Below are positions 1 through 6,439 of a stretch of DNA of 35,855 nt, piece by piece. This DNA is from a virus, in the IMG/VR virus record IMGVR_UViG_3300032116_000674, positions 1 to 35,855 of that record. One strand, 5' to 3'. Position numbers and translations under genes: made by a program. How positions within the stretch are numbered: the first letter of the stretch is position 1; each line of letters starts with the position of its first letter. Below the pieces are notes generated by a model. It did not search any database. It was not told the DNA's origin and saw only the letters and a program-made list of their open reading frames with translations.

Positions 1-2
1 TT

Positions 3-749
3 CGGCAGAAGTCCGAACTGGAGCAGCGCGTACAGCAGATGGAACAACTGCTTGCTACGCTCTCACAGTCGCCGCCTGCGGCTGCCCAGACTGAGAAGGA
101 GGCAGAGCCTGTGCGCTATGTCTCTGAACAGGAGGCCAGCGAATACGGCGAGTCGATTGATGTGATGCGCAAGGTCAGCCGCGAGGAACTCGTCCCCGTG
201 GCACAACGCCTTGCTCAGATCGAGGGCCTCCTCCAGCAGATGCAGGCGACCGTGGTACCGCAGGTTCATGCGGTGTCGCAGCGTCAGCAGATGTCGGCGG
301 AACAGCAGTTCTGGTCTGATCTGACTAGCTACGTACCCAACTGGCGTGAGGTTAATGACGATGACGGGTTCCAGTCTTGGTTGCTGGATATCGACCCGCT
401 CACCGGCCTCAATCGTCAGACGTACCTCGAAGACGCCCAGCGGTCACTCGATGCTCATCGGGTGAGTGCATTCTTCCGGACTTGGCTTGAGTCTACTGGA
501 CAAGCCTCTGTTGCTCAATCCAACCCCAAACCTGCTGTCGAGCTTGAAAAGCAGGTTGCTCCGGGCCGTTCGCGCGGTGCCGGGTCAGCCTCTACCAAGC
601 AGCCTAAGACCTACACGCCTGAGGATATCAAGAAGTTCTTCGATGATGTCCGGTCGGGTAAGTACAAGGGTCGGGAACAGGAGCGGGACCGTATCGAACG
701 CGACATCTTTTCCGCGCAGCGGGAAGGTCGTATAATGGCCAATGCTTGA
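3..749 (+). CDS. Capsid scaffolding protein, 5' end cut by window edge
   Basis: The frame is open from base 3 with no stop, so the true start lies left of the window; the Met at 39 is probably internal. The visible N-terminal part is a Glu/Gln/Arg-rich heptad-like stretch, followed by a charged middle with few hydrophobic residues. The C-terminus is a compact basic/acidic helical tail (TPEDIKKFFDDV, then GREQERDRIERDIF). Coiled-coil content, a charged C-terminal helix and a position directly upstream of the major capsid gene are typical of phage scaffolding proteins, which shape the procapsid and bind coat protein through a C-terminal helix. No protease motif is visible. The stop is 19 bases before the coat gene. 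Function is inferred from position and composition; the alternative is a capsid-assembly protein without classical scaffolding activity. Confidence 0.75.
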   Translation, partial: RQKSELEQRVQQMEQLLATLSQSPPAAAQTEKEAEPVRYVSEQEASEYGESIDVMRKVSREELVPVAQRLAQIEGLLQQMQATVVPQVHAVSQRQQMSAEQQFWSDLTSYVPNWREVNDDDGFQSWLLDIDPLTGLNRQTYLEDAQRSLDAHRVSAFFRTWLESTGQASVAQSNPKPAVELEKQVAPGRSRGAGSASTKQPKTYTPEDIKKFFDDVRSGKYKGREQERDRIERDIFSAQREGRIMANA

Positions 750-768
750 TTAGAAGGAACTCTTTGTT

Positions 769-1692
769 ATGTCGTATCCTGTTTCCCCCGGTCGCCCGAA
801 CTACTCGGGCAACTTTATCCCCGAAATCTGGTCGGGTAAGCTGATCGAGAACTTCTACGATGCCACCGTGCTCGCGGCGATCTCGAACACCGACTACGAA
901 GGCGAAATCCGTCAGTTCGGCGATACCGTCAACATCCGCACCACCCCGGAGATCACGATCCGCGACTACGTCAAGGGTCAGGCTCTGACGGTTGAGAACC
1001 CCGACAAGCCGAAGCTCCAGCTTGTCATCGACAAGGGCGAATACTTCGCTTGCGTCGAAGACGACGTGGATAAGGTGCAGTCGGACATCAACCTGATGGA
1101 CACTTGGTCGAAGGACGCCTCGGAGCGTATGAAGATCAAGATCGACCAGCGCGTTCTGACCGACCTGCTGCCGGACATCGCCGCCACCAACAAGGGTGCC
1201 ACTGCCGGTGAGCAGTCGGCCTCGTTCAACCTCGGCACCAACGCTTCGCCGCTGACCGTGACCAAGGATGGCGCTGGTGGTACCACCTCGGTGATCGACC
1301 TGATCGTCGATATGGGCACCGTGCTCGACGAAGCTAACGCTCCGGAAGCCGACCGCTTCCTCGTCATTCCTGCCAAGATGGCTGGTCTGATCAAGAAGTC
1401 GGAACTGAAGGACGCTTCGCTGACCGGTGACAGCCAGTCGATTGTCCGCAATGGCCGTCTGGGTATGGTTGACCGGTTCACCCTCTACGTGAGCCACAAC
1501 CTGTACGTGTCCTCGGGCAAGTACAACCTGATTGCCGGTCACAAGATGGGCTTCACCTTCGCCTCGCAGATGACCAACATGGAAACCATCCGCTCTGAAA
1601 CGACCTTCGGTAACATCATCCGTGGTCTTCAGGTGTATGGCTACAAGGTCGTCAAGGGCGAAGCGCTCTCGACCGCTGTGGTCCAGTTCTGA
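769..1692 (+). CDS. Major capsid protein (HK97-fold type)
   Basis: A 307-residue protein preceded by AAGGAA about 10 bases before the ATG. It opens with a short arm, then NFIPEIWSGKLIENFYDATV and the YEGEIRQFGDTVNIRTTPEI segment, which resembles the start of coat proteins from short-tailed environmental phages. The C-terminal third (residues about 210-300, GRLGMVDRFTLYVSHNL to VYGYKVVKGEAL) matches the usual pattern of such coat proteins, where a surface-exposed loop is followed by a strand that returns to the P domain. The codon choice is highly uniform and GC-ending, as expected for the most abundant virion protein. It lies between scaffold and decoration candidates, and a strong GC stem-loop follows 8 bases after the stop. 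The HK97 fold is inferred from family resemblance, not computed. Confidence 0.88.
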   Translation: MSYPVSPGRPNYSGNFIPEIWSGKLIENFYDATVLAAISNTDYEGEIRQFGDTVNIRTTPEITIRDYVKGQALTVENPDKPKLQLVIDKGEYFACVEDDVDKVQSDINLMDTWSKDASERMKIKIDQRVLTDLLPDIAATNKGATAGEQSASFNLGTNASPLTVTKDGAGGTTSVIDLIVDMGTVLDEANAPEADRFLVIPAKMAGLIKKSELKDASLTGDSQSIVRNGRLGMVDRFTLYVSHNLYVSSGKYNLIAGHKMGFTFASQMTNMETIRSETTFGNIIRGLQVYGYKVVKGEALSTAVVQF

Positions 1693-1699
1693 TCATGAT

Positions 1700-1717
1700 G
1701 GGGGGCTTCGGCCCCCC
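1700..1717 (+). terminator. GC stem-loop with TTCG loop after the capsid gene
   Basis: GGGGGGC, loop TTCG, GCCCCCC form a perfect 7-bp stem. The C(UUCG)G closure is one of the most stable RNA tetraloops known. It begins 8 bases after the capsid stop codon. No T-run follows immediately, so it may act as an attenuator or a 3'-end protecting or processing element rather than a full intrinsic terminator. Confidence 0.6.
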
Positions 1718-1724
1718 GTCTAGC

Positions 1725-1739
1725 CAAAAAGGATTTTTG
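1725..1739 (+). promoter_or_regulatory. AT hairpin presenting the ribosome site of the next gene in its loop
   Basis: CAAAAA, GGA, TTTTTG is a perfect inverted repeat with a 3-base loop. The Shine-Dalgarno AAGGA (1729-1733) spans the stem top and loop, just before the ATG at 1742. The stem is weak, so it may be coincidental. Confidence 0.3.
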
Positions 1740-1741
1740 AA

Positions 1742-2194
1742 ATGGCTGCTTACACTGACTCGCTCGGCTTCAACAAGGGCACCGCCGCGTACCCGGACAC
1801 TGCGTGTGTCTACAAGTTCGAAGTCGAACTCGACTTCGCCGAGATCATTGCCGCTCGTTCTGCTGCTGGCGCTACCGCGCTGGCCGCTACCGACACCCTT
1901 CAGGTGATCAACCTCCCGGCTTATTCGGTGGTCCTCGCTGCCGGTCTGAACGTGGTCTCTGTCGAGTCCACCAACACGACCGCGACGTTTGACTTCGGGT
2001 ATACCGGGGGTACTCCGGCTGCTGCCAACGTGTACTGCGATGACTTCGCGTGCACCTCGGTCGCTATGGACTCGGATAACCTCGCCAATCCGACCGTTAT
2101 CAAGTCGGCTGACACCATCGACCTTCTGCTGAACACTGCGGTTCCGACCGACTGCGTTCTGAAGGCGTGGGCCATCGTCGCAAACTGCGGCTAA
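1742..2194 (+). CDS. Putative capsid decoration protein
   Basis: A 150-residue protein starting 49 bases after the capsid stop. The sequence is beta-rich and low in charge, with many Ala, Thr, Val and Asp residues, several aromatic residues and four Cys (residues about 22, 100, 104 and 139, with another Cys near the end). It has no membrane segment or signal peptide. Small beta-rich proteins directly after the coat gene commonly bind the outside of the capsid as cement or decoration proteins, and that is the best guess here. Codon use is as strongly biased as in the coat gene, which suggests high expression. No specific family is recognised. Alternatives are a head-fibre base or a minor structural protein. 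Confidence 0.6.
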   Translation: MAAYTDSLGFNKGTAAYPDTACVYKFEVELDFAEIIAARSAAGATALAATDTLQVINLPAYSVVLAAGLNVVSVESTNTTATFDFGYTGGTPAAANVYCDDFACTSVAMDSDNLANPTVIKSADTIDLLLNTAVPTDCVLKAWAIVANCG

Positions 2195-2200
2195 CGGTTT

Positions 2201-2245
2201 GGGGCTGCTGGCTGGATTGGGAGTTCCCGGTCGGAAGGCAGCCCC
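2201..2245 (+). terminator. Stem-loop after the decoration gene
   Basis: GGGGCTGC (2201-2208) pairs perfectly with GCAGCCCC (2238-2245). The interior can fold further (CTGG with CCGG, GGG with CCC). A pyrimidine-rich tail TCCTTCTT follows, which would suit an intrinsic terminator or attenuator. Its last two bases are shared with the hairpin that covers the next ribosome site. Confidence 0.55.
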
Positions 2246-2259
2246 TCCTTCTTAGGAGG
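2244..2259 (+). promoter_or_regulatory. Hairpin sequestering the AGGAGG ribosome site of the 2265 gene
   Basis: CCTCCT (2244-2249), loop TCTT, AGGAGG (2254-2259). The full consensus Shine-Dalgarno is one arm of a perfect 6-bp hairpin, and the ATG lies 5 bases downstream. The hairpin overlaps the 3' arm of the upstream stem (2238-2245) by two bases, so the complete forms of both cannot exist together. This would allow translation control, but no ligand or mechanism is visible. Confidence 0.5.
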
Positions 2260-2264
2260 TTATC

Positions 2265-2594
2265 ATGGGTGTTTATCGCGGTATTACTCAGGACAATGTG
2301 ACTATTCAGGGCGGCACGCTCTATAACGTCACACTGTCCACCGCCACCGTCACTGGTGGCACGCTCGCAGGTACGCTCACTGGCAATGTTGATGCTACGA
2401 CTGGTTACATCCAGCTCCGCACCAACACGGCTGCTGAGATCGCTGCCAAGGCTAACGCAGTGAACACGACCGGTAAGGCTGCTGGGACTATCGTCTTCGA
2501 TACGACCAACAGCAAGATCAAGGTTGCTACAGGCGCAACTGACACATCGACTTGGGTCGATGCTGATGGTACAAACGCCGTCACTCCGTCGTAA
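2265..2594 (+). CDS. Small beta-rich virion protein (fibre-like)
   Basis: A 109-residue protein with a perfect AGGAGG 5 bases before the ATG. The first 45 residues are a Thr/Gly-rich repeat (TIQGGTLYNVTL, TVTGGTLAGTLTG) of the kind seen in beta-solenoid phage fibres. The second half, IVFDTTNSKIKVATGATDTSTWVDA, resembles the short closing domain often found in phage fibre-like proteins. It has no Cys and no membrane segment. Its place between the decoration candidate and the YadA-like fibre suggests a capsid or tail-fibre component, perhaps a head-fibre base. Its start is controlled by the hairpin that contains its ribosome site. No family name can be given with confidence. Confidence 0.55.
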   Translation: MGVYRGITQDNVTIQGGTLYNVTLSTATVTGGTLAGTLTGNVDATTGYIQLRTNTAAEIAAKANAVNTTGKAAGTIVFDTTNSKIKVATGATDTSTWVDADGTNAVTPS

Positions 2595-2596
2595 CA

Positions 2597-2619
2597 GATG
2601 GGGGCCTCGTGCCCCCATC
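2597..2619 (+). terminator. 9-bp stem-loop after the 2265 gene
   Basis: GATGGGGGC (2597-2605), loop CTCGT, GCCCCCATC (2611-2619) form a perfect 9-bp stem starting 2 bases after the stop codon. There is no T-run. It is the third GC stem-loop after three consecutive virion genes. A GTG at 2609 lies within it and is not used here as a start. Confidence 0.6.
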
Positions 2620-2635
2620 AACACAGGATAGAAAC

Positions 2636-4237
2636 ATGGCTGGCAAGCGCATTCCTGACCTTGATCCGCTCTCTGGCGCAGCATCTGCGAACGACGATAA
2701 GCTCGTCATCTACGATAGCTCGACGACATCGACGAAGCGTATTGATCGGTCCCAACTTGCTGCTGGCCTTGTGGGCGATCTTCCCTACACCCCTTCGGGT
2801 GGTATCTCTGCCACGACCATCCCGACTGCCATCGCGGAACTGGATAGTGAAGCCGCCAAGTCGGCTACGCTTGCTGCGTCTGGTGGTGCTGCGCTGATTG
2901 GCGCGACCGGTGGTGGGACAGTTCAGTCTGGTTTGGATGCACGACCCACTTCTGCGACTCTAGCTGCCTCCGGCGGTGCCGCACTTATCGGCGCTTCAGG
3001 CGGCGGCACCGTGCAGGATTACCTCTCAACGCCCATATTTAAGTCGGCAAATATCAGTACCACTAATGCGGTTATCGACAGTACTGTTAGCGGTTCCCTA
3101 GTAGTCGGGACATACGCTGCTCAGTATACGAACAAAGTAGGCGTAAATAATACGAAACCCCTTGACGATCCTACTGTCGTCACGCGAGCCAATGACACTG
3201 CGTATACCGCAGGTGTTGCGGACGTTGCTGCGATCCTCGGTGGTTATGACAACGTGAACAACGCTCTGGCTGGGATGATCGCCAGCCAGCATTCGATGCT
3301 CTACACCGGGGCAGATCACGCCTCAATTTTTGGTGGATCGCTGCATACTATTTACGACGATACTGACTACTCTGTAATTCTTGGCGGCACAAACTGCGCT
3401 ATTGAAGGTCGCGGGCGTTACGCAGCAATCATTGCAAGCGATGGTTGCAAACTGGAAACAGGCGCTTCTGACGCAGAGAGCGGCTTCCGTGGCCTGATTT
3501 CTAATTCCACAACCTGCACAGTCAGCGGTCGCAACGGGGTGATACTTGGCAGTGCGGGGTCTCGTATTGACTCAACCTATGGCTCCATTTTCTCCGGGGA
3601 AACAGTTACACTAACCAACGGCACCCACATGGGTGCCGGTGGGGCAAACATCACGATGGGCGGTACGACTGCTGCCACCTACAGTTTCGCTTGGGGTAAC
3701 GACCACATCATCGACGGAAGCCGTGCGCTTGTGTTCGGTGACGGTCATCGAATCGGGTCTGGTCATGACTATACAGTGACCACAGGTTATCGTTGTCAGA
3801 CTCCATTCATCGGCGCACAAGTACATTCGGGCAGGCAGCGCGGGGGCACTGTCGGCAACAACATGGGGCTTGATTGGACAGCCTCTCAAGAAACCACCGA
3901 CACCACTGTCACGCGATTGTCTGCGGCGGGCACTGCAAATTTCCCCACACAACCAGCAAACAGCATTGTCAACGGCACTGTGTGGGTGACGGGGGTAAGC
4001 GATGCGGGGGTCTGTTCCAGTTTCAGCATTGACTTCACAAGTGAACGAGTTGGAACTGGCACGCCGACGTTGCGGGCTAACACAACAACGACGGTCTACA
4101 ACGGCCTCGCGCTTGGCACTGTACCAACCATGAACACGACCACAGGTGGTATCTACCGCGTTCAAGTTGTCGGCTTGGCCGCAACAAACATTCGCTGGGA
4201 TGCGCGTTTTACGGGGCAACAGGTTGTGTATGGATGA
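2636..4237 (+). CDS. Fibre protein with YadA-like beta-roll
   Basis: 533 residues from the ATG at 2636 (AGGATAG upstream; the in-frame GTG at 2609 falls in a hairpin). Residues 1-50 (MAGKRIPDLDPLSGA) are a typical phage fibre attachment start. Residues 51-87 carry the module YTPSGGIS...AIAELDSEA...LAASGGAALIG, whose last part is repeated at 106-127. Residues about 198-385 contain at least ten short repeats of the trimeric-adhesin head type (AILGG, SIFGG, VILGG, VILGS, SIFSG, LVFGDG). The last 100 residues are a beta-rich end domain. The likely role is a trimeric receptor-binding or head fibre. The adhesin part is visibly more AT-rich, with less biased codons than its neighbours, which suggests a separately exchanged module. 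Position after the capsid genes leaves head fibre versus tail fibre open. Confidence 0.72.
   Translation: MAGKRIPDLDPLSGAASANDDKLVIYDSSTTSTKRIDRSQLAAGLVGDLPYTPSGGISATTIPTAIAELDSEAAKSATLAASGGAALIGATGGGTVQSGLDARPTSATLAASGGAALIGASGGGTVQDYLSTPIFKSANISTTNAVIDSTVSGSLVVGTYAAQYTNKVGVNNTKPLDDPTVVTRANDTAYTAGVADVAAILGGYDNVNNALAGMIASQHSMLYTGADHASIFGGSLHTIYDDTDYSVILGGTNCAIEGRGRYAAIIASDGCKLETGASDAESGFRGLISNSTTCTVSGRNGVILGSAGSRIDSTYGSIFSGETVTLTNGTHMGAGGANITMGGTTAATYSFAWGNDHIIDGSRALVFGDGHRIGSGHDYTVTTGYRCQTPFIGAQVHSGRQRGGTVGNNMGLDWTASQETTDTTVTRLSAAGTANFPTQPANSIVNGTVWVTGVSDAGVCSSFSIDFTSERVGTGTPTLRANTTTTVYNGLALGTVPTMNTTTGGIYRVQVVGLAATNIRWDARFTGQQVVYG
2861..3016 (+). repeat. In-frame tandem repeat in the fibre gene
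   Basis: Residues 76-97 and 106-127 of the fibre (bases 2861-2926 and 2951-3016) encode nearly the same peptide, SATLAASGGAALIGA followed by T or S and GGGTVQ. The DNA has diverged mainly at third positions, so this is an old duplication kept by selection on the protein. Confidence 0.8.
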
Positions 4238-4269
4238 CCCTTGGGGTAAAAGTAGTAAGGACATAACCA

Positions 4270-5376
4270 ATGCCAACTAACCTGACAGGCTCAACGATCA
4301 ACAGCACGTATGATCAGTTGCTGCATATCGACGGCGGTCCGGTTGCGTCTGAGCAGACGGTCTACAGCGGCACGGGTGTGGCAACGGCCCTTAAGGTCGG
4401 CACGGTATCTGTCTCGGTGGACAACGTCCGCTTCGATGGCAACACCATCTCAACGCTGGATACCAACGGTAACCTCGTGCTTGCCCCGAACGGGACCGGC
4501 TCTGTCAGCATGTCTAAGGTTGCCATCACTGGTGGGACGATCTCGGGGATCACTGACCTTGCTATCGCTGACGGTGGTACGGGTGCCTCTGATGCTGTCA
4601 CTGCCCGATCCAATCTCGGCCTCGGTTCCATCGCTACGCAGAACTCGAACAACGTCACCATCACAGGCGGTTCGATTACCAATGTGACCTTCACCGGGTC
4701 GTTCTCCGGTATCACTGCTATTGACTCGGCAACCTTCACCACGAGCAATGCCGCAACTGGTCTCACCATCACGAGCAGCACGATTTCTGCCGATGGTACC
4801 GACGCGAACATCGATATCAACATCACTCCGAAAGGCAGCGGTGAGGTTAACGTCACCAACATCGATATCCTGAGTGGTAAGGTTCCGTTTAGCACGGTCA
4901 CCGGTCGGGCCTATGCCATGTTCTCAGATGTGACTGATCAGACCGGTAACGTCTCGACACCGACCGCAGTGAAGTTTGGTACGACCGAGGTTGCTGGCAG
5001 TGGCATCACGATGGTGACTGACGGGTCGGCTTTGACGCGCCTGACCTTTGCCGCCGCTGGCACCTACATGATCGCCCCGAACTTGCAGTTCGTGAACTCG
5101 GATGTCGCCGACCATGATGTCACCATCTGGCTTCGTTTGGACGGCAGCGACATCGCTCGGTCTGCTACGCGGGTTACGCTCCCTAAGTCCACAGATGGTG
5201 GGAGCGCTTTCTTTCAGATCGTGTTCTACACGACCGTGACCGCAGGGCAATATGTTCAGGTTATGTGGCTTCCGGAGAACGTCGCTGTTACTCTGGATCA
5301 TGTTGCCGCAGCCGCAGGACCGCCTGCTGTTCCTGCTATCCCTTCCGCCGTTATCGTCTCTGAAAGGATTGCCTGA
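4270..5376 (+). CDS. Fibre protein with C1q/TNF-like end domain
   Basis: 368 residues; TAAGGA lies about 10 bases before the ATG. Residues 1-100 are Thr/Gly-rich beta repeats (NLVLAPNGTGSVSM). Residues about 98-122 hold the classic phage fibre motif IADGGTGASDAVTARSNLGL. Residues 125-205 contain further GGSITNVTFTG-type repeats and the segment INITPKGSGEVNV. The C-terminal 150 residues (from about 210, MFSDVTDQTGN) have the alternating strand pattern of a C1q/TNF-like trimeric jelly roll (GTYMIAPNLQFVN, VTIWLRLDGSDIARS, FFQIVFYTTVTAGQYVQVMW), commonly used at phage fibre tips for trimerisation and receptor contact. It likely forms trimers with the YadA-like fibre or on the capsid. The next gene starts on the last base of its stop codon. 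Confidence 0.7.
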   Translation: MPTNLTGSTINSTYDQLLHIDGGPVASEQTVYSGTGVATALKVGTVSVSVDNVRFDGNTISTLDTNGNLVLAPNGTGSVSMSKVAITGGTISGITDLAIADGGTGASDAVTARSNLGLGSIATQNSNNVTITGGSITNVTFTGSFSGITAIDSATFTTSNAATGLTITSSTISADGTDANIDINITPKGSGEVNVTNIDILSGKVPFSTVTGRAYAMFSDVTDQTGNVSTPTAVKFGTTEVAGSGITMVTDGSALTRLTFAAAGTYMIAPNLQFVNSDVADHDVTIWLRLDGSDIARSATRVTLPKSTDGGSAFFQIVFYTTVTAGQYVQVMWLPENVAVTLDHVAAAAGPPAVPAIPSAVIVSERIA

Positions 5377-5609
5377 TGCCTAAACGTGTTCCCGGTGTCA
5401 CTGACATGACCCCTGCTCAGAAGAAGATGTATACCTCCGGTGCGACCAAGTATATGAAGGAGAGCGCTGAGGAGCGCCGCTATCGTCGTGCTATGGGATC
5501 GCAGGCAGATATCGTCGAGCGCGGTAACCGTATGCAGTCGATGGAAGCTAAGGACAGTAAGGTCCTCCGTAGTTCCAGCACCGGCTACGGCAGCTTCAGG
5601 AACAAGTGA
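5376..5609 (+). CDS. Small basic protein with C-terminal STGYGSFR motif
   Basis: 77 residues, translationally coupled to the fibre gene (TGATG). It is rich in Lys, Arg and Met, mostly helical in appearance, with no membrane segment. It ends in VLRSSSTGYGSFRNK. A very similar ending, INSSGTGYGGFRGG, occurs in the unrelated small protein at 12681-12980. The function is unknown. A virion-internal or DNA-binding role would fit the charge, but nothing proves it. It opens a run of six small ORFs, most of them strongly basic. Confidence 0.65.
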   Translation: MPKRVPGVTDMTPAQKKMYTSGATKYMKESAEERRYRRAMGSQADIVERGNRMQSMEAKDSKVLRSSSTGYGSFRNK

Positions 5610-5610
5610 G

Positions 5611-5871
5611 ATGGCCAAGACTCCAGCGTGGACCCGCAAGGAGGGAAAAGACCCCAAAGGCGGGTTGAACGCCAAGGGTCGTGCCTCCGCTAAGGCTCAG
5701 GGTATGAACCTGAAGCCACCTGCACCTAACCCCAAGACCAAGGAGGATAAGGGTCGCAGGGCGTCCTTCTGTTCGAGGATGGAAGGGATGAAGAAGAAAC
5801 TCACCTCAGAGAAAACCGCTCGCGATCCCAACTCGCGTATCAACAAATCCCTGCGTGCGTGGAACTGCTGA
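5611..5871 (+). CDS. Small Lys-rich conserved phage protein
   Basis: 86 residues from the ATG at 5611, one base after the previous stop. The start AWTRKEGKDPKGGLNAKGRA, the middle KGRRASFCSRMEGM and the end ARDPNSRINKSLRAWNC match a short protein family I know from many tailed phages (possibly DUF6321; the number is from memory). The pattern GGLxAKGRA, then SFxxRMxGM, then SLRAW is the recognisable core. It has two Cys and no membrane segment. Function is not known. Neighbours on both sides are equally small and basic. Confidence 0.7.
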   Translation: MAKTPAWTRKEGKDPKGGLNAKGRASAKAQGMNLKPPAPNPKTKEDKGRRASFCSRMEGMKKKLTSEKTARDPNSRINKSLRAWNC

Positions 5872-5872
5872 G

Positions 5873-6040
5873 ATGGCTAGTCCCAAACCAACTAATCCAT
5901 CGCTCTGGTCGAGGGTCAAGGCTGAGGCCAAGTCCAAGTTCGACGTGTATCCCAGTGCCTATGCAAACGCTTGGGCATCTAAGGAGTACAAGAAGCGCGG
6001 CGGCGGGTGGAAGGGGCCGGATAACCGGGTGAAGAAATGA
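5873..6040 (+). CDS. Small conserved protein with VYPSAYANAW motif
   Basis: 55 residues from the ATG at 5873; an in-frame GTG at 5855 lies inside the previous gene and is not preferred. The core SLWSRVKAEAKSKF, then DVYPSAYANAWASKEYKKRG, is a distinctive motif seen in small proteins of phages and, as I recall, of some large eukaryotic viruses. It is strongly basic (Lys/Arg about a quarter of residues) with many aromatic residues. No catalytic residues can be proposed. Its end overlaps the next start (ATGA). Confidence 0.72.
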   Translation: MASPKPTNPSLWSRVKAEAKSKFDVYPSAYANAWASKEYKKRGGGWKGPDNRVKK

Positions 6041-6270
6041 GCAAGGGTGGTCTCGGTAAATGGTTTGGTGAGAAGTGGGTCGATGTGAAGACCGGCAAGC
6101 CCTGCGGGCGATCTGGCTCTGAGAAGTCTACCCGCAAGTATCCGGCCTGTCGCCCCGAGGCCGCTGCCAAGAAGCTCACAGCCTCGGAACGCAAGACGAT
6201 GGCAGCCAAGAAGTCAGGTCCGGCTCGTCAGTCATGGCCTGTGTCCCCGTCTGGTAAGAGGAAGAACTAA
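6037..6270 (+). CDS. Small basic protein, GKWFGEKWVDV family
   Basis: 77 residues, ATGA overlap with the gene before. The N-terminal core GLGKWFGEKWVDVKTGKPCGRSGS and the following KYPACRP, then LTASERKTMAAKKS, is a recurring pattern in small viral proteins: a Trp-rich start, two conserved Cys (CGR and ACRP), then a Lys-rich tail. The two Cys could bind metal or form a pair, but only two are present. This motif and the previous gene's SAYANAW motif frequently appear near each other in viral genomes as far as I recall. Function unknown. Confidence 0.72.
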   Translation: MSKGGLGKWFGEKWVDVKTGKPCGRSGSEKSTRKYPACRPEAAAKKLTASERKTMAAKKSGPARQSWPVSPSGKRKN

Positions 6271-6271
6271 C

Positions 6272-6439
6272 ATGGCAAAGAAGCCCGACAAGGTCGCTAA
6301 GGTGATGGGTGAGTACAAGCGTGGCACGCTCCACGCTGGCCGAGACCCCAAAGGTCCCAAGAAGGCACCCATCGTCAAGTCTCGTAAGCAGGCTATCGCC
6401 ATCGCACTGAGCGAGGCGGGCAAAGCAAGGAAGAAGTGA
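6272..6439 (+). CDS. Very small basic protein (DUF6496-like)
   Basis: 55 residues starting MAKKPDKVAKVMGEYKRGTL and ending SRKQAIAIALSEAGKARKK. The combination KVMGEYKRGTLHAG, PIVKSRKQAIAIALSEAGK is a well-known short family (DUF6496 as I recall) found in phages and bacteria. Lys and Arg make up over a quarter of it. It is one base from the previous stop and shares a base of its stop codon with the next start (TGATG). Function unknown; its basic, helical character would suit nucleic-acid binding. Confidence 0.75.
   Translation: MAKKPDKVAKVMGEYKRGTLHAGRDPKGPKKAPIVKSRKQAIAIALSEAGKARKK

Noticed and set aside
628-1542. Long minus-strand open frame opposite the capsid gene
   Set aside because: It lies antisense to a strongly codon-biased capsid gene, has no good ribosome site and gives a composition typical of a GC-rich shadow frame.
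2609-2635. GTG start for the YadA-like fibre
   Set aside because: It is inside the 9-bp stem-loop and has no ribosome site; the ATG at 2636 begins a typical fibre N-terminus.
2861-3016. Repeat resembling a CRISPR-like array
   Set aside because: Only two in-frame, diverged protein-coding repeats; no short identical repeats with unique spacers.
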